64,000 nucleotides of DNA, taken from positions 38,614 to 102,613 of the forward strand of contig NZ_CYGX02000071.1 in assembly GCF_900019265.1 (NCBI RefSeq), written 5' to 3'. Positions 18,478-26,742 of this stretch are shown here, piece after piece. The position numbers were made by a program, and so were the translations under genes. Below the pieces are notes generated by a model, which did no database searches, was not told the DNA's origin, and was given only the letters and a program-made list of their open reading frames with translations. The stretch is from Paraburkholderia ribeironis. Lineage in GTDB: Bacteria > Pseudomonadota > Gammaproteobacteria > Burkholderiales > Burkholderiaceae. How positions within the stretch are numbered: position 1 is the stretch's first letter; every line of letters begins with the position of its first letter.

Positions 18478-18951
18478 ATGTCAGAGATCGATAAGGAAAA
18501 GGTCGTTGCCGTGCTGAACCGGATTCTGGAGTCGGAACTGGCTGGTGTAGTTCGTTATACTCACTATTCATTGCTGGTATTTGGATTTGGTCGCATCCCC
18601 ATTGTGGCGTGGCTGCGGCAACAGGCCGACGAATCGCTCATGCACGCTCAGCAGGCCGGCGAATGGATCACCACGCTGGGCGCCTACCCGTCTCTCGCGA
18701 TCGGTCCGCTCCTCGACTCGCACATCTTCGACATTGCTTCCATTCTGCGTGAATCGCTCGAAGCCGAGAAAGTCGCGCTTGACCTGTACCGGGACCTCCT
18801 GACGCTGACGGAAGATCGTTCAGTCGCGCTGGAAGAATACGCACGCCAGATGATCCACGTCGAAGAACTGCACGCCGGCGAGGTGGACAAGATGCTGCGT
18901 CGACCCGGAGCGATGACGACGACGCCTGAGCGCGGCGCGGCGCCGGCCTGA
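18478..18951 (+). CDS. Ferritin-like/bacterioferritin-like diiron protein
   Basis: 157 residues from the ATG after GGAGGCAAAC (an ATG four codons upstream has weaker support). A four-helix ferritin-like fold is indicated by ADESLMHAQQAGEWI and MIHVEELHAGEVDKM, the latter with a metal-binding ExxH. It is distinct from the classical bacterioferritin at 32478-32957. It lies 57 bases after livF and 19 bases before the DUF1989 gene, on the same strand, so it may belong to the transporter operon. Why a ferritin-like protein sits there is unclear; iron storage, DNA protection or a diiron oxidase are all possible. Confidence 0.78.
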   Translation: MSEIDKEKVVAVLNRILESELAGVVRYTHYSLLVFGFGRIPIVAWLRQQADESLMHAQQAGEWITTLGAYPSLAIGPLLDSHIFDIASILRESLEAEKVALDLYRDLLTLTEDRSVALEEYARQMIHVEELHAGEVDKMLRRPGAMTTTPERGAAPA

Positions 18952-18970
18952 ATTCGAGGAGGAATCCATC

Positions 18971-19816
18971 ATGCTGAATTACCCTGCTGCCTATCAGTCC
19001 ACCAAAGGCTCCGCGCTCGACGTCGACAAGACGTTCTATCAGCGCATCGCTTCACAGCACGACACCCGCACGCTGGTTGAATCGATCGTCGTGCCGATTC
19101 GTTCGGGGCAGGCGTGGACCGTGCCGGCTGGCCACGTGTTTCGCATTGTCACGATCGAAGGTCCGCAGGTTGCCGACCTGAACCTGTGGAACCGGCACAA
19201 CCCGCGCGAGCGCATGTGGGCATCGCGCACGCGCCAGTTGCAGCAGGCGCACGTGAGCACGTTCGACCGTCTGTGGTCGACGCTGCCGTTCCTGCGTCCG
19301 ATGGTGACCATCACCGATGACAGTCTCGCAGGCTACGGTGTCGACGAGCACGGCGGCCGTGTCCACGATCTGCTCGGCACGCGCTGCGACCCGTATGTGA
19401 ACCGGATGCTGAGCGGCGAGGATTTTCATTTCCACTGCCACTCCAATCTGACGCGCGCCATCGCCCCGTATGGATTGACCGAGTACGACGTCCACGACGT
19501 GCTCAACGTGTTCCAGTGCACCGGCTTGAATCTCGAAGACAAGTACTTCATGAAGGCGTGCCCGGCGAAGAAAGGCGATTACCTCGAATTCTTCGCGGAG
19601 ATCGATTTGCTGTGCGCGCTGTCGACCTGTCCGGGCGGCGATCTGTCAGTGCCGATGTGGGGACCCGACGCGCGAGATCCGCTGGACGTGTGCCGTCCGC
19701 TTGGCATCGAGGTCTGGCAACTCGCGCCACAGATGCTGGACGGGTGGACGCCACCGGCTGTGGCGGCTTACAGAGGGCAGCACGGAATGGTGCTGAATCA
19801 GCCGCAATGGAAGTGA
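18971..19816 (+). CDS. DUF1989 (urea-carboxylase-associated-like) protein
   Basis: 281 residues beginning MLNYPAAYQSTKGSALDVD, preceded by GAGGAGGAATCCATC. The DUF1989 core is present: GQAWTVPAGHVFRIVTIEGP, QVADLNLWNRHNPRERMWAS, then FHCHSNLTRAIAPYGLTEYD and VLNVFQCTGLNLEDKYFMKA. Relatives are found near urea carboxylase and amide- or amine-degrading genes; the biochemical role is not established. Conserved His/Cys residues in FHFHCHSNL and STCPGGDLS could bind a metal. It follows the ferritin-like gene by 19 bases. Confidence 0.85.
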   Translation: MLNYPAAYQSTKGSALDVDKTFYQRIASQHDTRTLVESIVVPIRSGQAWTVPAGHVFRIVTIEGPQVADLNLWNRHNPRERMWASRTRQLQQAHVSTFDRLWSTLPFLRPMVTITDDSLAGYGVDEHGGRVHDLLGTRCDPYVNRMLSGEDFHFHCHSNLTRAIAPYGLTEYDVHDVLNVFQCTGLNLEDKYFMKACPAKKGDYLEFFAEIDLLCALSTCPGGDLSVPMWGPDARDPLDVCRPLGIEVWQLAPQMLDGWTPPAVAAYRGQHGMVLNQPQWK

Positions 19817-19966
19817 GACTGCTGCAGCGCGAATCGTACGATTGCCCCGTATCGCACACAGGCTTACTTTCACCAGCAATGCCCTCTTTTAATGCCAGGG
19901 CGAACAAAGGCTGGAGCAACGCCGCGCTGCCGTTGATGGCCGCAGGCTCTTGCCTCTGAGGACATT

Positions 19967-21211
19967 ATGAGAGTTATCGTGCTCGGCGGCGGTGTAGTCG
20001 GTGTGACGACCGCGTACCAGTTACAGAAGGATGGCCATGAGGTCGTGATCGTCGAGCGGCAGCCTGTCGTCGCTGCGGAAACCAGTTGGGGTAATGCAGG
20101 GATGATCGCGCCCGGACATTCCTTTGTCTGGTCTTCACCCAAAGCGCCAATGATTCTGCTCAAATCGCTGGTGTTGAAGGATCAGGCGTTGCGCTTCAGG
20201 TTCTCGGCAGATCCCAGGCTGTACAGCTGGTCGTGGCGCTTCCTGATGGAATGCACGTCAGAGAAGGCACGCAGGAACACTCTGCTCAAGCATCGGCTTG
20301 CCGCCTACTCGCAACGCGTGCTGCAGGATGTGATCGCTGAGAACGACATTGAATACGATCGGAATGACCGCGGAATTCTGTATTTCCATCGGAGTCAGGA
20401 AGCGCTGGACCGCGGAGTCGCACACATGAAGTTGCTGGAATCCGATGGGCAAGTCATCAGGGTTCTCAACCGCGATCAGGTCGTCGCACTCGATCCGTCT
20501 CTGGCTTCGGCAAAAGACAAGATAGCGGGCGCCATTCATTGCCCAACCGATGAAACCGGAGACCCTGCGAAGTTCACCCGCGCCCTTGCGGAAAAGATTG
20601 TCGCGCGTGGCGGTACGCTTCTGACGAACACCACCATCGACGGCTTCGAAACCGCCGGGCAGGACGTGGTGGGCATAAGAACGAGTCGAGGCCTTGTGAA
20701 AGGCGACGCGTATGTGCTCGCCCTTGGCTCCTACAGTCCAATTCTTGGCCGGCAGATCGGCATCGATCTTCCGATCTATCCGATCAAGGGATACTCCCTC
20801 ACGATTCCGATCGATGGCCGGCCCTTGCCGCCAACCGTTGCAGCGGTCGACGAGCACAACCTGGTCGCAATCTCTCGCTTCGGCGAGCGGATCCGGGTCA
20901 CCGCAACGGCGGAGTTTGCCGGCTACGACACGAGCCACAAGCCTTCTGATTTTGCGTTTATGAAGAGAGTGACGCAGGAACTCTACCCTGCCGGCGCGAA
21001 CTACGATCGCGCCGAAATGTGGGCCGGGCTCAGGCCGATGACGCCGACGAACTTGCCGTTTTTTGGTCGCAAGAAGTATCGGAATTTTTATCTGAATACC
21101 GGGCATGGTCATATCGGCTGGACCATGTCACATGGATCGGCTCGAATTACGGCCGACCTGATCGCGGGACGAACGCCGGCGATTCCGATGGTGGGGTTGT
21201 TGGGGGATTGA
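19967..21211 (+). CDS. dadA: D-amino acid dehydrogenase-like FAD oxidoreductase (DadA family)
   Basis: 414 residues with an N-terminal FAD-binding fold (VIVLGGGVVGVTTAYQL), the family segment ETSWGNAGMIAPGHSFVWSS, and a C-terminal FAD contact region (MWAGLRPMTPTNLPFFGRKK, then NTGHGHIGWTMSHGSARITA). DadA oxidises D-amino acids to 2-oxo acids and passes electrons to the respiratory chain. GAGGACATT precedes the ATG. It lies 150 bases after the DUF1989 gene on the same strand and may extend that cluster. The substrate may differ, since several DadA paralogues usually occur per genome. Confidence 0.87.
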   Translation: MRVIVLGGGVVGVTTAYQLQKDGHEVVIVERQPVVAAETSWGNAGMIAPGHSFVWSSPKAPMILLKSLVLKDQALRFRFSADPRLYSWSWRFLMECTSEKARRNTLLKHRLAAYSQRVLQDVIAENDIEYDRNDRGILYFHRSQEALDRGVAHMKLLESDGQVIRVLNRDQVVALDPSLASAKDKIAGAIHCPTDETGDPAKFTRALAEKIVARGGTLLTNTTIDGFETAGQDVVGIRTSRGLVKGDAYVLALGSYSPILGRQIGIDLPIYPIKGYSLTIPIDGRPLPPTVAAVDEHNLVAISRFGERIRVTATAEFAGYDTSHKPSDFAFMKRVTQELYPAGANYDRAEMWAGLRPMTPTNLPFFGRKKYRNFYLNTGHGHIGWTMSHGSARITADLIAGRTPAIPMVGLLGD

Positions 21212-21339
21212 TGGCGATGCGGTGGTATTTTAAATGTCGTGCGCCGGGCCTTGTGCTTTGCTCGCTGCATGCGGGCGACGATGCTGTTAGCTGCGTCTTG
21301 ATCAGCGCGCCGTACTGAAGCGAATCGACAAATAACAGA

Positions 21340-21555
21340 TTATTGACCTTCTGAACTCACGGTTCAGCAGGTTCGGCGCGACCGGCAACTTGTGCCTGGA
21401 ATTGCCCGGAAACGGCGCTTATGACGTGCCCGGATGCCGTTCTCGCTCATCAAGCGCTCCACGCGTGCCTTGCTGACCGGAAACCCTCAATCTCCTCGGT
21501 CATGCCCGGCGACCCGTACGCGTCCGTGAATTCAGCGTGAATCGGGCGAAAATTC
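21340..21555 (-). pseudogene. IS3-family transposase (OrfB) remnant
   Basis: On the minus strand, pieces of an IS3-family OrfB are readable in three frames: RPIHAEFTDAYGSPGMTEEI, then GFPVSKARVERLMSENGIRA and RHKRRF, then HKLPVAPNLLNREF. At least two frameshifts separate them and the DDE catalytic part is missing. It is a dead fragment marking the left part of the accessory stretch before the tRNA-Ser gene. Confidence 0.72.
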
Positions 21556-21864
21556 AGGGGTGAGTCGGCAACAGTCGGCGAGGAAGTCGAATACTACGAG
21601 CGTCAGCAAATGCCATATCAAACGTTGAAGGACGGCGAGGCTTTTATGATGGATGGCATGCGGAGCGAAATCGTTGGCCAAGAGCGCTTGAGCCATCGCG
21701 AATGACCATTATCAGAGCCAGCGATTGTCTCTTTTGGGTCCGCGCACGGTCAGCGGCGGGTCAGCAGGAGCCTTCTTCGCGGCGACCGGCATGCCCTTCG
21801 GTGGTAGCTCGCGAAATCCCCGGCATAATAGGAATCCGCAATCAGACTTGCGCGAGGTCGCGAA
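21556..21864 (+). other. Unrecognised stretch with a short open frame
   Basis: 309 bases. A plus-strand frame reads EEVEYYERQQMPYQTLKDGE and on to a TGA near 21704, without a clear start or known family; it may be the end of a disrupted gene. Nothing else is supported. Confidence 0.35.
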
Positions 21865-22548
21865 ATGAAGCTGCGTTTTTCAGGCATAGCACCAGGGACT
21901 GTGGAATGGGCGTGGCGGGTTGCAAACTGGCTAGCTATTGCCGCAGCTCTCGGTTCGTGTGTCGCGGCGTTTCAGCAGGCTTCCGCAAAGGTCGTCGGCT
22001 TGGTCGGTTTGTTCTCATTTCTCGCAATGTGCATTACCTATGTTGCCGGCATCGTTCGCGAGCGAGCGTCCCGGGCTGAACTGGAAAGTGCTCGTTTCGA
22101 AATCGAGCGACTGCGTGGGCGAACTGCTCGACGCAATCTCACCGACGATCAACGTACAGCGCTCATAATGGCCGCCAAAGTCGAGGGACCACAAAACGTT
22201 TGGGTGCCACACGTCGCAAGCGACCACGAAGCTTCAGAGTACGCGAAACAGCTTAGAGATGCTTTCGCCGAAGCCGGGTGGAATATCGGGTACGCAGCAC
22301 TCCAGCTTGGAACGCCAATCTATGGCCTCGTGGTCGGCATGAGCCCGCCGTTCTGCAGTTCGCCCGTGCCTAGCGAAATCGAACGAGTACGCCGAGTCCT
22401 TGCGACTGCAGGCATTACGTCAACCGTGACGGAGACGTTTCCTCCTCAGTCGCCAGCTTTTGGCTGGAGCCCGCGTCCGCATCCGGGACCGAACGCAGCG
22501 GTTTTGCTGGTCGCCTCCAAATCCTCTGAACTAGATCGGTTCGGGTAG
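21865..22548 (+). CDS. Hypothetical membrane protein with coiled-coil and soluble C-terminal domain
   Basis: 227 residues, no family recognised with certainty. Two N-terminal membrane helices (about residues 17-35 and 42-62), then a charged helix likely to be coiled coil (RERASRAELESARFEIERLR), then a soluble domain starting LTDDQRTALIMAAKV with an alternating helix/strand pattern (HEASEYAKQLRDAFAEAGWN, PSEIERVRRVLATAGI, AAVLLVASKSS). The C-terminal domain would face the cytoplasm if the short N-terminus does. It sits between an IS3 scrap and a primase scrap, with no partner gene adjacent. Confidence 0.6.
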   Translation: MKLRFSGIAPGTVEWAWRVANWLAIAAALGSCVAAFQQASAKVVGLVGLFSFLAMCITYVAGIVRERASRAELESARFEIERLRGRTARRNLTDDQRTALIMAAKVEGPQNVWVPHVASDHEASEYAKQLRDAFAEAGWNIGYAALQLGTPIYGLVVGMSPPFCSSPVPSEIERVRRVLATAGITSTVTETFPPQSPAFGWSPRPHPGPNAAVLLVASKSSELDRFG

Positions 22549-23031
22549 AAGCAGGCGAGCGTGGAGCGTATGAGAGCGGCATCAAATTGCCATCGATGGA
22601 CGGATAACGGCTGTCGGTCGACATGCGACCTTCAGAGCCACGGCCAATCGAGGCCGGCGCTGACACTGCCCGAGATGCTTGCGCTTACCACGCGTCGCCT
22701 GCCGACAGCGAGACCCCGCCGTCTCGACTTCGCGAAGAGTTATTCCGGTCTGCTCGACTGACGCGAGCATATGCGAAGGTAGGCGGGCGGCCGCCTTTTG
22801 ATTGCAGGCCTCGCGATCGGCGGAATTGTCGCGATCGCCTATGCAGCCCTCTCGCGCGTATAGGTGTAAGGAAAATTCGATTAAAGGGCGACACGTGTCA
22901 CTGGTGTGTGGGTGGGTCAACGCGGTAGGGGAGCACTCGCCGGTTCCTGTGTTCCGGTCTGTCAACCCTACTGTCCCGTGCGCGCGAGGCCGGCCGTCGC
23001 GTGCTCACGGACGGCCAAGGCGGTTTGCTAA
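22549..23031 (+). other. Stretch without a supported gene
   Basis: 483 bases. Several open frames exist in the high-GC sequence but none has a ribosome site plus a recognisable product, and no repeats or RNA genes were seen. It probably consists of decayed island DNA. Confidence 0.45.
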
Positions 23032-23034
23032 GTG

Positions 23035-23217
23035 ATGGAGCCGCTATGGATCTATTGGATCAATGCCAACGTCCGAATTGTGTGCGGTCAGACCGACGAC
23101 GAGTTCGACCAGCTTGTCGACGCGTTCATGGATGAGTTCTATCTCGGCGTCGATGAATTTGTGAGGTCAGTGCAAGGCCCTCACAACTCCTTGGCTAGAA
23201 CGACTCAAGAGGACTGA
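23035..23217 (+). CDS. Hypothetical small acidic protein
   Basis: 60 codons from ATG: MEPLWIYWINANVRIVCG followed by an acidic helical segment (DDEFDQLVDAFMDEFYLGVD). The composition is protein-like (amphipathic, acidic) and unlike the Arg-rich translations of non-coding high-GC DNA, which is the main argument for it. No ribosome site is clear and no family is recognised. It lies inside the decayed island. Confidence 0.3.
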   Translation: MEPLWIYWINANVRIVCGQTDDEFDQLVDAFMDEFYLGVDEFVRSVQGPHNSLARTTQED

Positions 23218-23311
23218 AATGCGCCATCGCGTAGAGAGACGAAGTATCTCAGCCAATATGCAGTCCTTGTAGAATCGATTCAACAGAGATCGTCTGCCGT
23301 CTGTTGTCGAC

Positions 23312-23515
23312 GTGCTCGGACTGCTTGACCTACATCCATCGAAGCCGAACGGATCAGGCTATACGCAGGTGCGCTGCGCGATCCACGGCGGAGACCATCC
23401 GAGTCTGAGCATCCACATGGCGCGCGGTAACTGGCGCTGCTTCGCCTGCGGCGAGGCTCGCGGTGATGCGCTCGAACTGTACCGCCGCGCGCCACGTAGA
23501 CACCGACATAGGTAG
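23312..23515 (+). pseudogene. CHC2 zinc-finger (DnaG-type primase) fragment
   Basis: The frame reads LGLLDLHPSKPNGSGYTQVR, then CAIHGGDHPSLSIH and WRCFACGEARGDALELYRR: a CHC2 zinc finger with its ligands Cys, His, Cys, Cys in order. CHC2 domains begin phage, plasmid and chromosomal primases. Here the domain is followed after a few codons by a stop, so the catalytic part is lost. Such primase fragments are typical of degraded prophage or integrative elements. Confidence 0.65.
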
Positions 23516-23615
23516 TGCCCAACCGAAACGGCCTTTGAATGGGCCCGTTTCGGTTGACGTTGCCAGCCTATCAGTCACGGCGCAATGGACACCCAGCGCG
23601 CGAGACAGCTTTTAA

Positions 23616-24011
23616 TCAAACTGAATTAAAGTCATCAAATCCTAGCGCGATGCTCGCAAGGATATTGGCAAATTCCTGAACTTGGAGGACGCCTTCAGCA
23701 ACCTCGACCATCAGGTCTTCAAGACGAGCATCCCGTTGCACGTCTATTTCTTGCAGCTTCAGGTACGTGAGCGCGGCGACGAGAGCCGTTCGTTTGTTGG
23801 CATCGTTAAAAATGTGACCGCGAGCAATCGCCACTGCATACATGGAAGCCGTCCCGAAAACGTCATTGAGACCTGCATATACGGCCCAGTTGTCAATGCG
23901 TGCGAGTGCGCTTTCAAGGCCAGCGAAACCGGGGCCCGCGAAACCAGCTAGCCCCGGTTCGTCCCTCAAAATTTCATCGTGAATTTGAAGGACAAAAGCG
24001 GCATCCAGCAT
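23616..24011 (-). CDS. doc: Doc-like (death-on-curing, Fic-fold) toxin
   Basis: 131 residues with the Doc signature HIFNDANKRTAL (a form of HxFx[D/N][A/G]NKR), in which the His acts as base and the loop binds nucleotide. Doc from phage P1 inactivates elongation factor EF-Tu by phosphorylation; chromosomal relatives pair with an antitoxin encoded immediately upstream. Exactly that order is seen: the antitoxin stop lies 3 bases before this ATG. The motif is intact, so the protein may be active. Confidence 0.82.
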   Translation of the reverse strand: MLDAAFVLQIHDEILRDEPGLAGFAGPGFAGLESALARIDNWAVYAGLNDVFGTASMYAVAIARGHIFNDANKRTALVAALTYLKLQEIDVQRDARLEDLMVEVAEGVLQVQEFANILASIALGFDDFNSV

Positions 24012-24014
24012 CGG

Positions 24015-24188
24015 CTATCGTTTGGCAAGCGCCTTGATGACGTCTCGGTGCTCGCTGATGACCGCGCGAGCGGCCGTAATCACGCTACGGCGATCCGCAT
24101 CAGTGGTGACGCGGACAATGTGCTTCGGAGCAATCATCGGGCGAACGGAGGCCGTGACCGAGGTCTTCTTCGTGTCTTTGGTGCTCAT
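24015..24188 (-). CDS. Antitoxin of the Doc pair
   Basis: 57 residues from the ATG after CCGGAGAGCCCT; the frame is open further upstream without support. A basic, probably disordered N-terminus (KKTSVTASVRPMIAPKHIVR) is followed by a helix-forming end (AARAVISEHRDVIKALAKR). The C-terminal helix is the expected part for plugging a Doc active site, as in Phd. A classical Phd/YefM DNA-binding fold is not evident at this length, so the assignment is by position and size. A perfect palindrome lies 66 bases upstream. Confidence 0.65.
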   Translation of the reverse strand: MSTKDTKKTSVTASVRPMIAPKHIVRVTTDADRRSVITAARAVISEHRDVIKALAKR

Positions 24189-24244
24189 AGGGCTCTCCGG
24201 TGAAATAATATGGTGCTTACAAGCAGTGGCGGAAGGCGCCAAAA

Positions 24245-24265
24245 GTTAACAGCACCGTTAACGGT
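24245..24265 (-). promoter_or_regulatory. Candidate operator of the toxin-antitoxin pair
   Basis: A perfect 12-bp palindrome ACCGTTAACGGT (24254-24265) preceded by a second GTTAAC hexamer whose centre is exactly 12 bp away. It lies upstream of the antitoxin start, where autoregulating antitoxins bind. This is a structural observation; binding is inferred. The surrounding 24189-24568 holds no gene. Confidence 0.45.
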
Positions 24266-24568
24266 TGCAATCATTGTACAGGATCGCCGGAGGATGGCGC
24301 ACGAGGATGCTAAACCGCTGTGAGGGCTAAGCCACTGATTTATTGGCAGGAATTAATCGACTTTAATTCCTGCGCGGCGGCCCTCTTGGTCGCATACTAT
24401 CTGTGGCTGGCAGCCGACATTTCAACGTTTGACGGGTAGAAACGGAAAGCGGGCCGCGATGCCTCGCCTTTAGTTTAAGCCGCCCGTGCGCTTCGTAGCG
24501 GTCGAAGTCGACATTGCGCTGGGAGGTTTTGCCCCGATGCGAGCCAGACAAGGCTTTGATGGAAATTC

Positions 24569-24659
24569 TGGCGGAGAGAGGGGGATTCGAACCCCCGATA
24601 GGCTATTAACCTATACACGCTTTCCAGGCGTGCGACTTAAACCGCTCATCCATCTCTCC
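24569..24659 (-). tRNA. serT: tRNA-Ser (anticodon GGA)
   Basis: On the minus strand: acceptor stem GGAGAGA pairing with TCTCTCC, a D arm with GGTTTAAGTCG, anticodon arm CACGC-CT-GGA-AA-GCGTG, a long variable arm (ATAGGTTAATAGCCTAT) as expected for serine tRNAs, T arm GGGGGTTCGAATCCCCC, discriminator G and an encoded CCA. The 3' end faces the decayed island at 21.2-24.5 kb, the usual orientation when an element integrates into a tRNA 3' end; no second copy of the 3' end was found in this window. The gene symbol is by anticodon class only. Confidence 0.93.
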
Positions 24660-24719
24660 GGCGGGGAGCCGAATTATAGCAAACTTCGCGCCTCGCGCCA
24701 GACCCATGCGCAAACCCGT

Positions 24720-26738
24720 CTAAGGATGCCGGATATAGTCCACCAGCGCGATCGTATAGGCATCCGGTTTCCGGTCGATCAGACTCACGCCGATCATCAC
24801 GAGAAAACCCGCCGGCACGCCGAACACGCCCGAACTGATCGGCTCGATGCCCAACCAGTGGGCACCCGTGAAGCCCGTCATCTGCGTAAAAAACGGATAC
24901 GTCGAGACGATGTAGTAGATGCACACGAGCAGCCCCGCCAGCATGCCGGCCACCGCGCCGAGCCGGGTCGTGCGCTTCCAGAACACGCCTAACACCAGCG
25001 CGGGAAACAGACTCGAAGCCGCGAGCGAAAACGCCGCGCCCACCAGAAACAGAATATTGCCCGCATTCAACGACGCCACATACGACGCAAACAGCGCCAC
25101 CCCCAGCAACAGAATCTTCGAGATCGTCACGCGCCGCTGGCTCGATGCGGTGGGATCGACCATGTGGTAGTACACATCGTGCGACAACGCATTGGCGATC
25201 GTGAGCAGCAGACCATCCGCGGTCGACAGCGCCGCGGCCAGCGCGCCGGCTGCGATCAACCCCGACATCACGTACGGCAGCCCAGCGATCTCCGGCGCGG
25301 CGAGCACAACCATATCAGGCTGCATCTGAATCTCGCTCCACCGTACGATGCCGCCGCCATTCGTATCGGCGAGACTGATCAGGCTCGGCTCGACCTTGCG
25401 CCATTGCATCAGCCATTGCGGCAGATCGGCAAAATGATGGCCGACCAGGTTGCTCAGAATCTCGTACTTGATCAGCACCGCCAGCACTGGCACCGTCAGA
25501 TAGAACAGCGCGACGAAAAAGAGCGTCCAGCCGACCGAGCGGCGCGCGGACGCCACCGAAGTGGTCGTGTTGTAGCGCGTGAGGATATGCGGCAGGCTCG
25601 CCGTGCCGAGCGACAGGCACAGCAGCAGCGAGAGAAAATTGCGCTCGTGAATGCGCCGGTCCTCATCGTCGGTCGCGGGGAACGGCTCATGCATCGGCAC
25701 TGGCGCGGCCGCGCGCATCAGCATTTCGTCGCGCCGCTGGGTCCAGACGATCTGCGCGGCGGCGGCATCGCGCGGAAACTGTTCGAGCGCCCTTTCGCGC
25801 GCCTTGATGTCACGCAACGGCCCGTTGTGACGACGCAGATTGGCGACTTCCTGCGTGAGCCACAGCTTCTCGTCGACGAACGATTGCGGCAACGTGTCGA
25901 TCTGCCTCTGCATCAACGCGGCGCGGCGTCGATAGTCGTCGCGCACGCTCTGTTCGAGCGGCGCGTCGCGCACCTGCTTCTCGAGACGCTCCATGCGCTC
26001 CATCAAACGTCCGTAGCTCAATTGCGGCACCCAGCCAAGGCCGTCTTTATGCGCGATCATCGACACGGGAATCAGGATCGCCGCGATCAGGATGATGTAC
26101 TGCGCGACCTGGGTCCACGTGACGGCACGCATGCCACCCAGAAACGAGCACACCAGGATGCCCGCCAGTCCACAGAAAATGCCGATGGCGAAATCCACGC
26201 CGATAAAGCGCGTCGCGATCAGGCCGACACCCTGAATCTGCGCGACCAGATAGACGAACGAGCACAGGATCGCGGCCAACGCGGCGAGGCCGCGTACCGC
26301 GTTGCTCGAAAAGCGCGTGCCGAGAAAATCGGGAATCGTGTAGCGCGCAAGCTTGCGCACGTACGGTGCGAGCAGGAACGCGACGAGGCAATAGCCGCCG
26401 GTCCAGCCCATCAGGTAGGCGAGACCGTCGTATCCGGTCGCATAGATCGAGCCGGCCAGACCGATGAACGATGCCGCCGACAACCAGTCGGCCGCGGTCG
26501 CCATGCCATTGAACGCGGACGGCACGCGCCGCCCGGCGACGTAGTATTCGACCAGATCGGACGTGCGCGACAGCACGCCGATTACCGCATACACCGCGAT
26601 CGGCACGAACAGGAATACGTAGCCGATCCACACGCCGGCACCGCTGGTGCGCTCGATGCGCCACATCACGTAGATGAACAGCAGGAAGCCGAGCGTATAC
26701 AGCGCGTACGAGCGGATCAGCCGGTGCGTGAGCTTCAT
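24720..26738 (-). CDS. Sodium/solute symporter (acetate permease-like) with a large hydrophilic insert
   Basis: 672 residues from the ATG placed 4 bases after the DUF4212 stop. SSS-family motifs: NGMATAADWLSAASFIGLAG, then TIPDFLGTRF and GGMRAVTWTQVAQY in the first half; AAALSTADGLLLTIANALSHD with the sodium-site Ser/Thr region in the second. It is about 120 residues longer than ActP because residues near 230-350 form a charged, probably coiled-coil insert (MERMERLEKQVRDAPLEQSV and further). Together with the DUF4212 subunit and the acetyl-CoA synthetase upstream, uptake of acetate or another short acid is likely. Confidence 0.88.
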   Translation of the reverse strand: MKLTHRLIRSYALYTLGFLLFIYVMWRIERTSGAGVWIGYVFLFVPIAVYAVIGVLSRTSDLVEYYVAGRRVPSAFNGMATAADWLSAASFIGLAGSIYATGYDGLAYLMGWTGGYCLVAFLLAPYVRKLARYTIPDFLGTRFSSNAVRGLAALAAILCSFVYLVAQIQGVGLIATRFIGVDFAIGIFCGLAGILVCSFLGGMRAVTWTQVAQYIILIAAILIPVSMIAHKDGLGWVPQLSYGRLMERMERLEKQVRDAPLEQSVRDDYRRRAALMQRQIDTLPQSFVDEKLWLTQEVANLRRHNGPLRDIKARERALEQFPRDAAAAQIVWTQRRDEMLMRAAAPVPMHEPFPATDDEDRRIHERNFLSLLLCLSLGTASLPHILTRYNTTTSVASARRSVGWTLFFVALFYLTVPVLAVLIKYEILSNLVGHHFADLPQWLMQWRKVEPSLISLADTNGGGIVRWSEIQMQPDMVVLAAPEIAGLPYVMSGLIAAGALAAALSTADGLLLTIANALSHDVYYHMVDPTASSQRRVTISKILLLGVALFASYVASLNAGNILFLVGAAFSLAASSLFPALVLGVFWKRTTRLGAVAGMLAGLLVCIYYIVSTYPFFTQMTGFTGAHWLGIEPISSGVFGVPAGFLVMIGVSLIDRKPDAYTIALVDYIRHP

Positions 26739-26742
26739 CGGC

